This document shows positions 21,036 to 31,775 of a stretch of 64,000 nt of DNA, piece by piece. Source of the DNA: Lepidostoma basale (Eukaryota; Arthropoda; Insecta; Trichoptera; Lepidostomatidae); contig JAHDVF020000190.1 of assembly GCA_022606425.2 (NCBI GenBank), positions 124,001 to 188,000 of the forward strand. The letters run 5' to 3'. Numbering within the stretch: position 1 is the stretch's first letter; the number at the start of each line of letters is the position of its first letter. The notes beneath the pieces were generated by a model, which did no database searches, had not been told where the DNA came from, and saw only the letters and a list, made by a program, of their open reading frames with translations. A program made the position numbers and the translations under genes.

Positions 21036-22130
21036 TTTGTCTGAATATGGAATAAGTACAAAGCTGATCACGGCAATTAAGTCGCTATACACAGAAAGCA
21101 CTGCTAGTGTCAGAGTAAATGGAGATCTTACAGCCTGGTTTGATATCAATAAAGGTGTCAAACAGGGTTGCGTAATGTCCCCGTGGTTATTTAATCTGTA
21201 TATGGACAAATGTATGAAAGAGCTGAAAGGGTTGAATGTAGGTGCCAAAATGAGCGGAGTGTCAGTAAGCTGTCTCTTGTATGCGGATGACGCTGTCCTT
21301 CTTGCAGACAACGAGCATGAACTACAAGTCCTGGTGAATTGTATGTATGAGGTATGCATGCGAAATGATCTGATGATGAATGTTAATAAGTCCAAGGTAA
21401 TGATTTTTGAAAAGGAAGAAACCATGACAGTCTGCAACATTAGCGTGAATGGTGAAAATTTGGAGCAAGTAGTTGAGTTCGTGTATTTAGGTAGTATGTT
21501 TACAAGAGATGGGCGAGTGGAGAGGGATATTGAAAGAAGAGTTGGGGCAGGCAACAAAGTGAATGGTGCACTTAAAGTTGTCATCGCAAACAAAAACCTA
21601 TCCAAAAAAGCTAGAATGGCAGTGCACAATGGTGTTCTTCTACCGACCCTTATGTATGGAAGCGAAGCATGGAACTGGCAAAAGAAGGATGAAAGTAGAA
21701 TAAATGCAGTAGAAATGAGATCTCTTAGACGAATGTGTGGATACTCTGTGTATGATAGAGTGTCGAATGAAAATATAAGAAGTGAATGCGGTGCGAATGA
21801 TGGTGTCATGAACAAAATAATGAAAGGATCATTAAGATGGTTTGGACATATTGAAAGAATGAATGAAGAAAGAATGGTAAAAAATTATATGTTTATGATG
21901 TAAATGGAACAAGGAATAGAGGAAGACCGAGGAAAACGTGGCACGATCAAATAAATCAAATATTGAATGTCGGCCATGTGAGGAGTCAGAGAAATCGACG
22001 CGCGTGCATGACACGATGTATGAATGTTGAGGAAGCGAGAGAAATATGTCAGGAAAGAAAGGTGTGGAAGTCCATTCTTCCTGCCTACCCCTTCGGGGAG
22101 ACGGCGTGATGATTAGTTAGTTAGTTAGTT
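21036..22130 (+). mobile_element. GTTA-family LINE, subfamily a, longest RT copy
   Basis: The best-preserved reverse transcriptase in the window. The frame 21037-21903 (288 codons) carries GVKQGCVMSPWLFNLYMDK (RT motif with 'QGcxmSPxLFNLY'), then SCLLYADDAVLLADN with the catalytic YADD, then thumb and C-terminal 'MYGSEAWNW' and 'LRWFGHIERM' blocks. A frameshift near 21890 separates the final GRPRKTWHDQINQILNVGH part. The 3' end is the family signature 'CCCCTTCGGGGAGACGGCGTGATG' region followed by GTTA repeats. A perfect 13-bp duplication AATTATAAACTAA flanks it (21023-21035 and 22131-22143). It is 5'-truncated within RT, so dead. The clade is uncertain (RTE- or CR1-like). Confidence 0.9.
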
Positions 22131-22179
22131 AATTATAAACTAACTTTTAAACCGCCGATTTTGTGATGTAATCACCTCA

Positions 22180-22675
22180 AGGTAGCATTAAGATATGTTT
22201 TAAATCTAAATGTGAACGCTGCATCTGATTGATATACGCGATCGATGAAATTTATGAAATTAAAAAAAAAGGGTTTTCAGCTTAGATCTGAAGTCTGTCG
22301 GATCATTTATGCATCTGAGGTGTGAAGGAAGATTGTTCCAAGCTGATGGGCCGGCTACCGCAAACGCTCGATGCCCGAAATTTGTACTAGGGCAACGCTT
22401 TGGCTCAACTAATCTTCCTATTGCCGAGGAGTTCACCGAGCAAAGTGTGGATTTCTTTGTATTTAGGCTGTCCGTTATAGATTAATTTGGAGTTCGGATG
22501 TATAATTTGGAGCCATTCCATGTAGCGCTTTGAAGACTGTCCAGCAGAGTTTATACTGGATTTTTTCTGGACTCTTAAGCCAGTGAAGTTCTTTGAGATG
22601 TTGAGTTATTTGGGACTTTTTTGGAATGCCTTTAATAAGTCTTGCTGCTGCATTGAAGGCAGATTGAAGTTCGTA
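22180..22675 (-). mobile_element. L2/CR1-like LINE 3' end (decayed)
   Basis: On -, AFNAAARLIKGIPKKSQITQ, HLKELHWLKSPEKIQYKLCW, TVFKALHGMAPNYTSELQ, then a deletion, and in another frame FGHRAFAVAGPSAWNNLPSH and FRSKLKTLFF. Same superfamily as 31776-32420 but a different subfamily. It adjoins a Tigger-like fragment at 22676. Confidence 0.78.
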
Positions 22676-22895
22676 TCTGACGAATAGTCAATAAATGTTA
22701 TTAGATCGTCGAGATGAGATCTTACCACTGATAACTTCAGTGTTGTTTCTTCTTCTTCGCTATCTTCACTTCCAACCTCGGCATTGCGTCTCAAATTCTG
22801 GTGCTAGACTTATGACATGATACATTTGACCGGATTTTGTGTCTGTTGTATCCGAAGTTCGTTAAATAAAGGTTCATTATATCGAGGTTTTACTG
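22676..22895 (-). mobile_element. Tigger-like right end with transposase C-terminus trace
   Basis: The right end (complement CAGTAAAACCTCGATATAAT) is flanked by TA 22896-22897. The complement reads RRNAEVGSEDSEEEETTLKL and VRSHLDDLITFIDYSS, an acidic stretch then a helix resembling the far C-terminus of Tigger/CENP-B-type transposases. The catalytic domain is absent; a reversed L2-like end adjoins at 22675. Confidence 0.5.
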
Positions 22896-22899
22896 TATT

Positions 22900-23330
22900 A
22901 AGAAAATTTTCAAAGTTTTGTATTTATAATTCTTTCGATGAATTTGTATGAAATCACCATAATGAAATAAGGTGCCCTTTTTACAAATTGGCTATTAAAA
23001 TTTATTTATAATAAAATCAATAAATCTCAATCAAGGCACTTAATTAAAATTCCGTTTCAGTAAACAGCTCCCAGAACAAAAATGATCAGATTAAATCAAA
23101 AGTGTGAAGGGTGAGCCGGGTAAACAGACGATCCCTTTCCGGAATTTTCAATATAACCGATTAATTAGTTGTTATCTCGGACATCTGGATTACGCTTTAA
23201 CCATCATACCATGGGCGGCTCTTGAAACGCATTAAAATATTTCATTAAATCATAAAAACACAAAAAAATGTCAATAAATAAATACACAAAAACACAAAAA
23301 ATTCTCTTTAAAGAACTTTGTTATGAATAT
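22900..23330. other. Nothing recognised
   Basis: AT-rich spacer between the Tigger-like end and the type D ribozyme cluster. Confidence 0.4.
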
Positions 23331-23353
23331 CCCCATTGATTATGTTTAGTTAC

Positions 23354-23390
23354 GACAGCTGTTTCGCTAACCGATGTTAGCATCGTCAGG
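23354..23390 (-). ncRNA. Hammerhead-like motif, type D (intact core)
   Basis: CUGACGA-U-GCUAAC-AUCG-GUUAGC-GAAAC-AGCUGU-C. Compared with 10.45 kb a C-G pair in stem II has become U-A, a compensatory change. The stem III candidate ACAGCUGU is fully self-complementary with no loop. Confidence 0.72.
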
Positions 23391-23750
23391 TCTTACAATC
23401 AACAAAAATATACATTAGAAAGACTAAGTTTATATAATCTTTTTTAAATACATCAGAAATACTTAGTTTATATAATCTTTTTAATCAGTTGGCGAAACAG
23501 CTGTCGCGACACTCTCAGTGAATAAAAAGAAATTATGATATTATAACAGTGTTTTAAATTTTAACAGTAATAATATTTTTAATTTAAACAGTTAATATTG
23601 TTGAAATATCAAAGTGTTTCCGCCAAAACAATGGATTATCTAATCAATACCAGTACGGTCGAAAAGACGAAAATGTTCAAAAACTTAAATATTAAAGAAA
23701 GATTGTATAAAACAAGTCTTTCTGATGTATCTTTTAGTTAATTGTAAGAC

Positions 23751-23786
23751 CTGACGATGCAAACATTGGTTAGCGAAACAGCTGTC
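23751..23786 (+). ncRNA. Hammerhead-like motif, type D (intact core)
   Basis: CUGACGA-U-GCAAAC-AUUG-GUUAGC-GAAAC-AGCUGU-C; one A-A mismatch in stem II. Distal stem I candidate UUAAUU (23738-23743) / AAUUAA (~23800). A 3' half without the first core block is at 23488-23513. Confidence 0.68.
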
Positions 23787-23924
23787 GTGACTAAATATAA
23801 TTAATGGTGATATTGATAACAAAGTTTTTTTTAATTTAAACAGTTAATAATGTTGAAATATCGAAGTGTTTCCGCCAAAACAATGGATTATCTTTTAAAA
23901 AATGTAATCTAACTGAACCAACCT

Positions 23925-24330
23925 ATAGAACAGGTCAGTACCTTCAGATATCTGGACATAGACCTGGTTGGAGGAGCTTATCTATGTGAATACAAGCCCA
24001 ATTCAACAAGGTAGCCGCAATTCTTGATGCTGTTAAATCCGCAATATGGGAAAATAAAGATATGACCATTAAGATTAAGATGATAATCTATAGAGCATGT
24101 GTAAGACCAATATTAACTTAACATTTGGCGTTGACCCCTTAAGACCCCTTAACATTTGGCGTTGAAGCAAGGGCAAACACAGTCAGGCGCAAACAAGTTT
24201 TGAGAATCTCCGAGATGAAAATATCGAGAATGATAATAGGTAAGACACTAAGGGATCGCGTGAGGAAAACCAGAATAAGAGAGATATGTGAGGTTGAGGA
24301 TATTATAAGATGGTGTAGAAAGCAGATCAA
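23925..24330 (+). mobile_element. LINE (TFKYLGIDL type), decayed
   Basis: PIEQVSTFRYLDIDLVGGAY, 'AAILDAVKSAIWENKDMTI', then a 20-bp local duplication ('CCCTTAAGACCCCTTAACATTTGGCG' area at 24120-24165) within 'TYGVEARANTVRRKQVLRIS', and REICEVEDIIRWCRK. The 3' end continues in a separate piece at 24555-24745. Confidence 0.65.
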
Positions 24331-24545
24331 ATCAGTTTATTTTCTGAAAATATATTACAAACAATTATTATACGAGTGATTTAAGACAACTATTAAGAAA
24401 AGGTAAAATATAATAAATATGTAATACCAGGATCGCATGAGAGATCGTTCGACATTAGGAATACAAGATACTCTCCAAAGTCAAGAGTATTTGTCTTGTG
24501 AACGTACTTTCACGAATATGAAAGACATCAATCTCCGAAGCAATC
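24330..24545 (-). mobile_element. Jockey-like LINE 3' tail
   Basis: Complement of the 'TCGACATTAGGAATACAAG' trailer and of SEIDVFHI codons, as at 1.3 and 46.6 kb. It is inserted between two pieces of a TFKYLGIDL-type LINE. Confidence 0.6.
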
Positions 24546-24554
24546 ATGTTCACA

Positions 24555-24745
24555 TCAAAGGAGAGACTAGTGCGGTCTTGTCCAAAGAAGCGACACCAGC
24601 AGACTCTATTGCACTACGTAATCAGCCTCACGGAACGTGGAAGACCTCCTAAAAAGGTGAAAGAAAAGGTGGGAATCCATCTCACAGGAGGAGCAACATT
24701 CTGGAGAATAGAACATACATGTCTTTTGAACACTTCTGAAAATGG
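24555..24745 (+). mobile_element. LINE (TFKYLGIDL type), 3' end
   Basis: Codons for 'RPPKKVKEKV' and 'STSQEEQHSGE' mark the terminal part of this LINE ('GGAGGAGCAACATTCTGGAG' is shared with 17245-17265). A Jockey-like 3' piece on - (24330-24545) separates it from the body above. Confidence 0.6.
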
Positions 24746-25182
24746 CTGCAGCTTAGAGGCTGACCAGTGACAAGAGTGGTGGATAGTTTACGGGTTGGGC
24801 ACAACCCTCAGTCATGAAGAATCCTAGAGAATCCACGAGGAGAACGTAGAGATCCGATCTCAATAACTAATCTTGGCAGTTAGTTGGGACAGTGCCAGGG
24901 AGAATATTATATTTCTAGAGTACCCTTTTCTATATTACTTACTTTAAATGACTTACTTTTGTTCACTTGAGGATATTATTCCAAATCCTCGATTATCCAT
25001 TATCTATTAGGACTATCAAGTCTTCTCTAGCTCTAGAGATCTTACTCTGGTCGGTCTCTAAGGTATAGGATCTTGATTGCTCTGGTCTGTCCAGCTCGGC
25101 AAACGTGCCCAATCCATGCTAGGCGACCGGCTATCACGGTGCTCGTTATAAGGTCATTTTGGATCTCTCTCTCTCTGGTGAA

Positions 25183-25295
25183 TGGAAAAATATGTAAAGA
25201 AAGGCCAAGGAAGACATGGCATGACCAAATTAATCAAATACTGAAAGGCGTCCATGTTCAAAGTAGGAACAATCGACGATCTGATTCTGATTCTG
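25183..25295 (+). mobile_element. GTTA-family LINE, subfamily c fragment
   Basis: NGKICKERPRKTWHDQINQ and KGVHVQSRNNRRS only. No tail. A second, weaker trace is at 41085-41232. Confidence 0.55.
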
Positions 25296-25349
25296 TTAAT
25301 ATCCACTTTTTTATATATTTTTTTTATCAAAAATATTTCACAAGTTCCT

Positions 25350-25520
25350 GGATTTCCTAGATTGTAAATACCTTCGGATAAAAGTTTAAAAAAATGCTTA
25401 CTTGGAATGATCATTCGATGGGTTCAAGGTTGTTGAATTGATCATTGATCTGAGAAATAGTGTTCTACGTTTAATAAAAATGTGATCCGTCTCTGGTTCC
25501 AGAGTTACTCAACTATAACT
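25350..25520 (-). mobile_element. Jockey-like LINE trace
   Basis: Complement encodes VTLEPETDHIFIKRRTLFLR, broken, then 'SNDHSK', similar in layout to 17640-17960. Weak. Confidence 0.35.
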
Positions 25521-25837
25521 AGACCGCAGTAAACCAAAGTTTGCCCATCGTATCCTGATTCTCAATTAAATCTGATATGTTCAGAAGGGATAGGAGCAGT
25601 AATTTAACCCTCCGCTTGTAGATTTAGGACTAAACATATTTAAATACCATCCCAGGGTTAATAAACAATGAGATCCACTCAATTTCCTCCCACATATTTC
25701 TTATAATACTACGAAATTTTATTTTCTAACTATTTTGAATTGGAAACTTTTACTAACCATCACGCCGTTTCCCGGAGGGGTAGGCAGAGAGGATTTTATT
25801 TATTTATTAAATTATTTTATATATCAATAAAATGAAA

Positions 25838-26276
25838 TAAGATGAAAGTAGAATAAATGCAGTAGAAATGAGATCTCTTAGACGAATGTGTGGATACTCT
25901 GTGTATGATAGAGTGTCGAATGAAAATATAAGAAGAGAATGCGGTGCGAATGATGGTGTAATGAACAAAATAATGAAAGGACGATTAAGATTGTTTGGAC
26001 ACATGGAAAGAATGAATGAAGAAAGAATGGTAAAAAAATTATATGTTAATGATGTAAATGGAACCAGAAATAGAGGAAGACCGAGGAAAACGTGGCACGA
26101 TCAAATAAATCAAATATTGAATGTCGGCCATGTGAGAAGTCAGAGAAATCGACGCGCGTGCATGACACGATGTATGAATGTTAAGGATCGAGAGAAATAT
26201 GTCAGGAAAGAAAAGTGTGGCAGTCCATTCTTTCTGCCTACCCCTTCGGGGAGACGGCGTGATGGTTAGTTAGTTA
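25838..26276 (+). mobile_element. GTTA-family LINE, subfamily a
   Basis: Frame 25868-26269 gives MRSLRRMCGYSVYDRVSNEN, LRLFGHMERMNEERMVKKLY and GRPRKTWHDQINQILNVGH, with a one-base loss near 26184 that turns the end into another frame. GTTA tail. 5'-truncated just after DESRINAV. Confidence 0.82.
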
Positions 26277-26689
26277 AACAAAACGGTATAACATACGAGT
26301 AGATAAAACAACGACATGAAACCAAAAAAATATACATATCAGAAGGAACCCAAATAAGTTGAAGTCAGTAAGGCAGTACTTTTTCCAGAATTTGTAATTT
26401 TTTTTTATGAACACTGCCTCACTGACACTGAAAATGTCCAAATCCGAGACGATTAGATTCAAGACAGTAATACTTAAATGTCTTGACATACCTCTCTAGT
26501 ACGATTTGAGATGTACAATTTGAGTATGATAGTGTGCACCAATAAAAAACAATAAACCACTCATGATGATGCATATACTTGTATATGAAACTGTTTTTAA
26601 TATTAAAGGATTGCCAAAATGCAGATTTTTTTTGTGAGATGCTTCAAATGACAGCCGCCTTTGGGCGCCATTTTGAAACCGAATTTAAA

Positions 26690-27125
26690 TAAAAATTCAT
26701 TCTTGAATTCGAATGCCTTTGAATGTCGAATATTTTGAATATCGAACATTTATATAATACATTATATCCTTTGATCAAAACACTTTAATAAATTTGTTAG
26801 AACAAATTAAACACTCTTGGAAAATATGAGAGTTAAATTAGACAGCTATTATTCTACCAATTAACTAATACAATACAAAATGTTACGCTAATATCACAAA
26901 CATCTCGAATATTCCGTGCTAGGGATGGGTGTGAAAATTATTTTATAACTTCAAAGTTATTCGACTGGCAACACTGAATATAAATAACAATAATTTCACA
27001 ATATCTAGCATAATAATAATACAAGCAAACATTAGTACGTTAACATTTATTTGTGTTTTTGATCAACTTCAGACGTTGTGGATATCCATAACAAGTTTTT
27101 TTTTAAATTGATTAATTTTCTTTCT
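26690..27125. other. Nothing recognised
   Basis: AT-rich sequence leading into the 11-bp tandem repeat; 'GAATGTCGAATATTTTGAAT' is weakly self-repeating. Confidence 0.35.
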
Positions 27126-27384
27126 AATAATGATCTAATAATGATCTTATTATGATCTAATAATGATCTAATAATGATCTAATAATGATCTAATAATTAT
27201 CTAATAATGATCTAATAAAGATCTAATAATGAACTAATAATGATCTAATAAAGATCTAATAATGAACTAATAATGATCTTAAAATGATCTGATAATGATC
27301 TGATAATGATCTAATAATGATCTAATAATTATCTAATAATGATCTAATAATGATCTAATAATGATCTAATAATGATCTAATAAT
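27126..27384. repeat. 11-bp tandem repeat (CTAATAATGAT)
   Basis: Roughly 22 units with scattered substitutions (AAAGAT, AACTAAT, AATTAT variants). No ORF. The clustering of identical variants suggests segmental duplication within the array. Confidence 0.85.
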
Positions 27385-27604
27385 TGTGAATGTATACTTA
27401 TACCTGTATACAAATCCTGGATTTACACCAAAGGGTGGTTAATTCAAATTTTAATTGTATCTCAATAGAGACGAAGACGTAAACTGGAAACTGAACATGG
27501 ATGATCAAGGTGTTTACAGGACTTATGACCTGTCATTGGTTGGGTTAAGCGCACGCTTTATGTAATTACAACATTCCCCAACAATGGGGAATGTTGTAAA
27601 TACA

Positions 27605-28200
27605 ACTATACAATTCATTAATTCGGAGTAGACTCGAAAGTGGTTCTGTGATATGGAGTTCGCACGAGGCGAGAGAGTTCAGAAAAAAATTCTGAGGTAT
27701 CTCTACATGAAGGAGTATGATAGCTATCCATGGCTCTATCCCACAGCGTTTCTTTTGGCAATGTTGGGGTCTAATTCTCTGCAGCTTCGAAGAGACGGGT
27801 TTCTCACAACCAATTTCTTTAGATTAATTAGGGGATATTTTGAAAACTCAGCCGTGCTGGAGGGTGTAGGTCTTTTTGTTCCCGACAGATATCTCCGACA
27901 GCGCCAGCATAGATTGTTCTTTCTTCCGGTCGTAATAACCAACCTGCCTCTAATGATGCCGGTGGGAAGAGCAATCAGTCTGCTGAACAAGATTACTTCG
28001 GAGATCGACGTCTTTCATATTAATGAAAGTACCTTCAGAAGAAAAATACTCTTAACTTTAGAGAGTATCTTGTCTTCCTAAAGTTAAACCATCTCTCATG
28101 CGTTCCTGATTCTTTACCCTTTCTCAAATAGATGCCTTAAAACTTTTTTTGTTTGTAATATATTTTGTGTGAATAAAATAAGCTGATTATAACTGATTTA
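27605..28200 (+). mobile_element. Jockey-like LINE 3' end (best copy)
   Basis: Frame 27653-28081 (142 codons): ERVQKKILRYLYMKEYDSYP, LYPTAFLLAMLGSNSLQLRR, LIRGYFENSAVLEGVGLFVP, LRQRQHRLFFLPVVITNLPL and MPVGRAISLLNKITSEIDVF, ending LTLESILSS. The preceding 'GLESGSVIWSS'-like codons are broken. Trailer 'CCATCTCTCATGCGTTCCTG' and an AATAAA-containing end. Confidence 0.82.
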
Positions 28201-28201
28201 A

Positions 28202-28556
28202 AAAAATCGAAGTGCGCGCATGATACGATGTATGAATGTTGAGGAAGCGATAGAATTGTCAGGAAATAAAATTGTGGTAGTCCTTTGTTTCTGCCAACCC
28301 CTTCGGAGAGACTGCGGGATGGTTAGTTAGTTAGTTAGTTTAAATAAAAATTATATATCGATACTTGTACATAGGTTGCCTTTTAAGTTTTTACAATCGA
28401 ACAATAGATGGCGTTAGTGAGTTATGGCATCACTGTATTTGTGAACATTGACGTTTGTTATTGCGAGATAGAATTATGTCAGGAAAGAAAAGTGTGGCAG
28501 TCCATTGTTTCTGCAAACCCCTCCGCAGATAGGGCGTGATGGTTCGTTTTTTAGTT
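28202..28556 (+). mobile_element. Two short GTTA-family LINE 3' ends
   Basis: 28202-28345 and 28466-28556 are both 3'-terminal pieces ('MTRCMN...' and 'GTCAGGAAAGAAAAGTGTGG' onward to the GTTA tail), 120 bp apart in the same orientation. The intervening sequence after each tail is similar ('TAAATA..AAATTATATATCGA'), suggesting a local duplication of tail plus flank. Confidence 0.65.
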
Positions 28557-28954
28557 AGTATAAATAGAAATTATATATCGATACTTGTATACATTATATT
28601 TGTAACTATTATTAGGTATTTACAACAGGAAGTATCGCCAAATTGGTATGCCCAGCTCTGCAAGCTGTATCTAGCAAAAATAATCTCGAACAAATCTCTC
28701 CATCCCCTCCAGCTATTGTCTAAAATGATATTTTAAACAATAGTGTTCATCACAGGCCTGTATCATTTAATTATCCCATAACCACCCGAGGTTCTGCTTC
28801 TAAGCTCCCCCGATCTAGGGATGTCTCTGACAGACTATTGATAACATTTACTCAATCACTTACCCTTAGAGTCTTAATTCACCTAGAATTAATTTATTTA
28901 TTATTACAAGAACAATGTCCTAAAACCCCATAACAAATATTAATATTGTTAATT

Positions 28955-29496
28955 GAGAAAAAACCTATCCAAAAAAGCTAGAATGGCAGTGCACAATGGT
29001 GTTCTTCTACCGACCCTTATGTATGGAAGCGAAGCATGGAACTGGCAAAGGAAGGATAAAAGTAGAATAAATGCAGTAGAAATGAGATCTCTTAGACGAA
29101 TGTGTGATATTCTGTGTATGATAGAGTGTCGAATGAAAATATAAGAAGTGAATGCGGTGCGAATGATGGTGTCATGAACAAAATAATGAAAGGATCATTA
29201 AGATGGTTTGGACATATGGAAAGAATGAATGAAGAAAGAATAGTAAAAAAATTATACGTTAATGATGTAAATGGAACCAGAAATAGAGGAAGACCGAGGA
29301 AAACGTGGCACGATCAAATAAATCAAATATTGAATGTCGGCCATGTGAGGAGTCAGAGAAATCGACGCGCGTGCATGACACGATGTATGAATGTTGAGGA
29401 ATCGAGAGAAATATGTCAGGAAAGAAAGGTGTGGCAGACCATTCTTTCTGCCTACCCCTTCGGGGAGACGGCGTGATGGTTAGTTAGTTAGTTAGA
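28955..29496 (+). mobile_element. GTTA-family LINE, subfamily a
   Basis: Starts NLSKKARMAVHNGVLLPTL, then MYGSEAWNWQRKDKSRINAV. One frameshift near 29110 leads to a clean 120-codon frame 29114-29476 with LRWFGHMERMNEERIVKKLY, GRPRKTWHDQINQILNVGH and SILSAYPFGETA-like residues. GTTA tail. 5'-truncated. Confidence 0.82.
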
Positions 29497-29552
29497 GATA
29501 TCTTGATATAAGTTTGTGGTAAACACAATAACACACATTCGCGTTTATTTAT

Positions 29553-30028
29553 TAGGATGTTTTTTAAGAGGTATACAATACATCGCACCTTCAGGACGAA
29601 AACGACTCAACTCGAAAAATGTAAATTGTGACACTTTCGTATTATTACTTCGATTGTTTCGATTTCTTTAAAGTAAGTACACTGCGATTACTTTAAACAA
29701 ATCGAAACAATCGTTGAAATAATACGAAAGTGTCACAATTTACATTCTTCTTTTGCGATTTCCCAACAATATGATTTTTCGAGTTGAGTCGTTTTCGTCC
29801 TGAAGGTGCGACATATTCAAAATGAAAAAAAAAGCATTAAAATAAGGTTAATGTCTATGATATTGGGCATAATTTAATAGATAATTTTACGCCATTATTG
29901 TTTAAATATGATTTCGGGCTATGAGCGCCGCGGCTAGCTCGAATGAAGTGCAATCGTGAAGTCCAATTTTCGACAATTGTGGTCTTTGTAGATACGATTA
30001 TGTCGACCGTAAAATGGACGTAGTGCAC
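29553..30028 (-). mobile_element. Mariner-like short element, partial, carrying a nested MITE
   Basis: The left end 'TAGGATGTTTTTTAAGAGG' and the body from 29812 match the 45.2 kb copy. The body is cut at 30028 by a LINE. A 229-bp MITE lies within it (29583-29811). Confidence 0.68.
29583..29811. mobile_element. MITE with ~100-bp terminal inverted repeats
   Basis: Ends TCGCACCTTCAGGACG / complement identical. The arms extend ~100 bp with near-perfect pairing, except for a ~28-bp block (29752-29779) present only in the right arm. Flanked by CA on both sides (29581-29582 and 29812-29813). The uninterrupted sequence is seen in the paralogue at 45393-45410. No ORF. Confidence 0.8.
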
Positions 30029-30412
30029 GATAAGTTATGATAGAATACCGAACGATGAAATAAGAAATAAATGTAAGGCAGATGACTGCATCATGGATAA
30101 AATTAAAAAGGATCCCTGAGATGGTTTGGAAATATGGAACGAATGGATGACAGTAGAATGGTTAAAAAGTTGTACACAAGCAGCGTGAGTGGAAAAAGTA
30201 GCCGAGGACGTCCGAGGTAAATATGGCATGACCAAATTAATCAATTACTAAAAGGCGGTCACACTCGAAGTCGGAATAATCGACGTACGTGCATGGTACG
30301 ATGGGATGTATGAATGTAGATGAATCCCGAGAGGTATGCCAGGACAGAGCATTGTGGTGAACTATCCTCTCTGCCTACCCCTCCGGGGAAATGGCGTGAT
30401 CGTTAATTAAAC
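30029..30412 (+). mobile_element. GTTA-family LINE, subfamily c (decayed)
   Basis: YDRIPNDEIRNKCKADDCIM, then frameshifted 'RWFGNMERMDDSRMVKKLY', TSSVSGK, WHDQINQLLKGGH and CRDRALW-like blocks. The 3' end 'CCCCTCCGGGGAAATGGCG' is the subfamily c form. It abuts a truncated mariner-like piece at 30029. Confidence 0.72.
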
Positions 30413-30419
30413 TAAGTTA

Positions 30420-30865
30420 AACAAAACTTTAGGTATCTGCCTACATTATAAAAAACAAATAAAAAATTTCGGATTCATACAATGGGTTATATTAAGTTTT
30501 GAAAAAATGAAGTTATGCTGCCGCACCCTGTATAATATTAAGTACTGAAAAATGGTTTTTGTTGTAATTCTGCAAAACAAAATAATTTCGAAACATTGTC
30601 TTAATTTTCAAGAATATATACCGTAAGACGTTAGAACAGAAATATCGATTTTGTAGGAAATGAAACCAAGACGAAATTATTTATAATTAATCCTCTTCTT
30701 TCGAAAATCACAGGGCTTACATGGAATTTTATCTATTTTAATATTAATTATATTCATATTTTAATATACTCGTACGTATAATTATATTTAAGTAGATAAG
30801 GAATAATTATTATATATTCTGCATTCTCAAATACTCCATCAAGCCGCCATATTATAATAAATTAT
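30420..30865. other. Nothing recognised
   Basis: AT-rich spacer between a decayed LINE c and a SINE-B. Confidence 0.4.
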
Positions 30866-31035
30866 CTAAACTAACTAACCATCACGCCGTCTCCCCGAAA
30901 GGGTAGGAAGAAAGAATAGACTGCCACACTTCCGATGCGGCACTCCACCCTTCTCTTTTCGCTCCGCGGGAGACGCGGTGTGATGGGTTGCGAACCTCAT
31001 CGCCACCAATAGGCATCTCCCGCAAGATGGATAAT
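30866..31035 (-). mobile_element. SINE-B, reversed, 5'-truncated
   Basis: GTTA tail, LINE-like 65 bp, then the 'GATGCGGCACTCCACCC' to 'CCACCAATAGGCATCTC' body on +. Adjoins the tail of a subfamily a LINE at 31073. Confidence 0.72.
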
Positions 31036-31072
31036 GGAAGTTTCATTCATCCAATTTTATTTACATTAACTA

Positions 31073-31712
31073 ACTAACTAACTAACCATCACGCCGTCTC
31101 CCCGAAGGGGTAGGCAGAAAGAATGGACTGCCACACTTTTCTTTCCTGACATATTTCTCTCGCTTCCTCAACATTCATACATCGTGTCATGCACGCGCGT
31201 CGATTTCTCTGACTCCTCACATGGCCGACATTCAATATTTGATTTATTTGATCGTGCCACGTTTTCCTCGGTCTTCCTCTATTTCTGGTTCCATTTACAT
31301 CATTAACATATAATTTTTTTACCATTCTTTCTTCATTCATTCTTTCCATATGTCCAAACCATCTTAATGATCCTTTCATTATTTTGTTCATGACACCATC
31401 ATTCGAACCGCATTCACTTCTTATATTTTCATTCGACACTCATACACAGAGTATCCACACATTCGTCTAAGAGATCTCATTTCTACAGCATTTATTATAA
31501 TTTCATCCTTCTTTTGCCAGTTCCATGCTTCGCTTCCATACATAAGGGTCGGTAGAAGAACACCATTGTGCACTGCCATTCTAGCTTTTTTGGATAGGTT
31601 TTTGTTTGCGATGACAACTTTAAGTGCACCATTCACATTGTTGCCTGTCCCAACCCTTCTTTCAATATCCCTCTCCACTCGCCCATCTCTTGTAAACATA
31701 CTACCACAGTAT
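31073..31712 (-). mobile_element. GTTA-family LINE, subfamily a
   Basis: On -, frames 31735-31421 and 31439-31089 together cover SMFTRDGRVERDIERRVG, KNLSKKARMAVHNGVLLP, LRWFGHMERMNEERMVKK and GRPRKTWHDQINQILNVGH to SILSAYPFGETA, with one small frameshift at 31430. The GTTA tail abuts a reversed SINE-B copy (30866-31035), so two related 3' ends lie in tandem. Confidence 0.83.
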
Positions 31713-31775
31713 AATGGTTTACATTTAAAAATCATGAATAAATAGCTCCTTTTGGTACATATACAATACGCACAT

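Noticed and set aside
21009..21815. 268-codon open frame on - overlapping the long LINE RT
   Set aside because: It is the antisense shadow of the RT frame (21037-21903 +); no domain, and the same antisense frame recurs at every copy of the LINE.
27126..27384. CRISPR-like array
   Set aside because: Units are contiguous with no spacers, and the context is eukaryotic.
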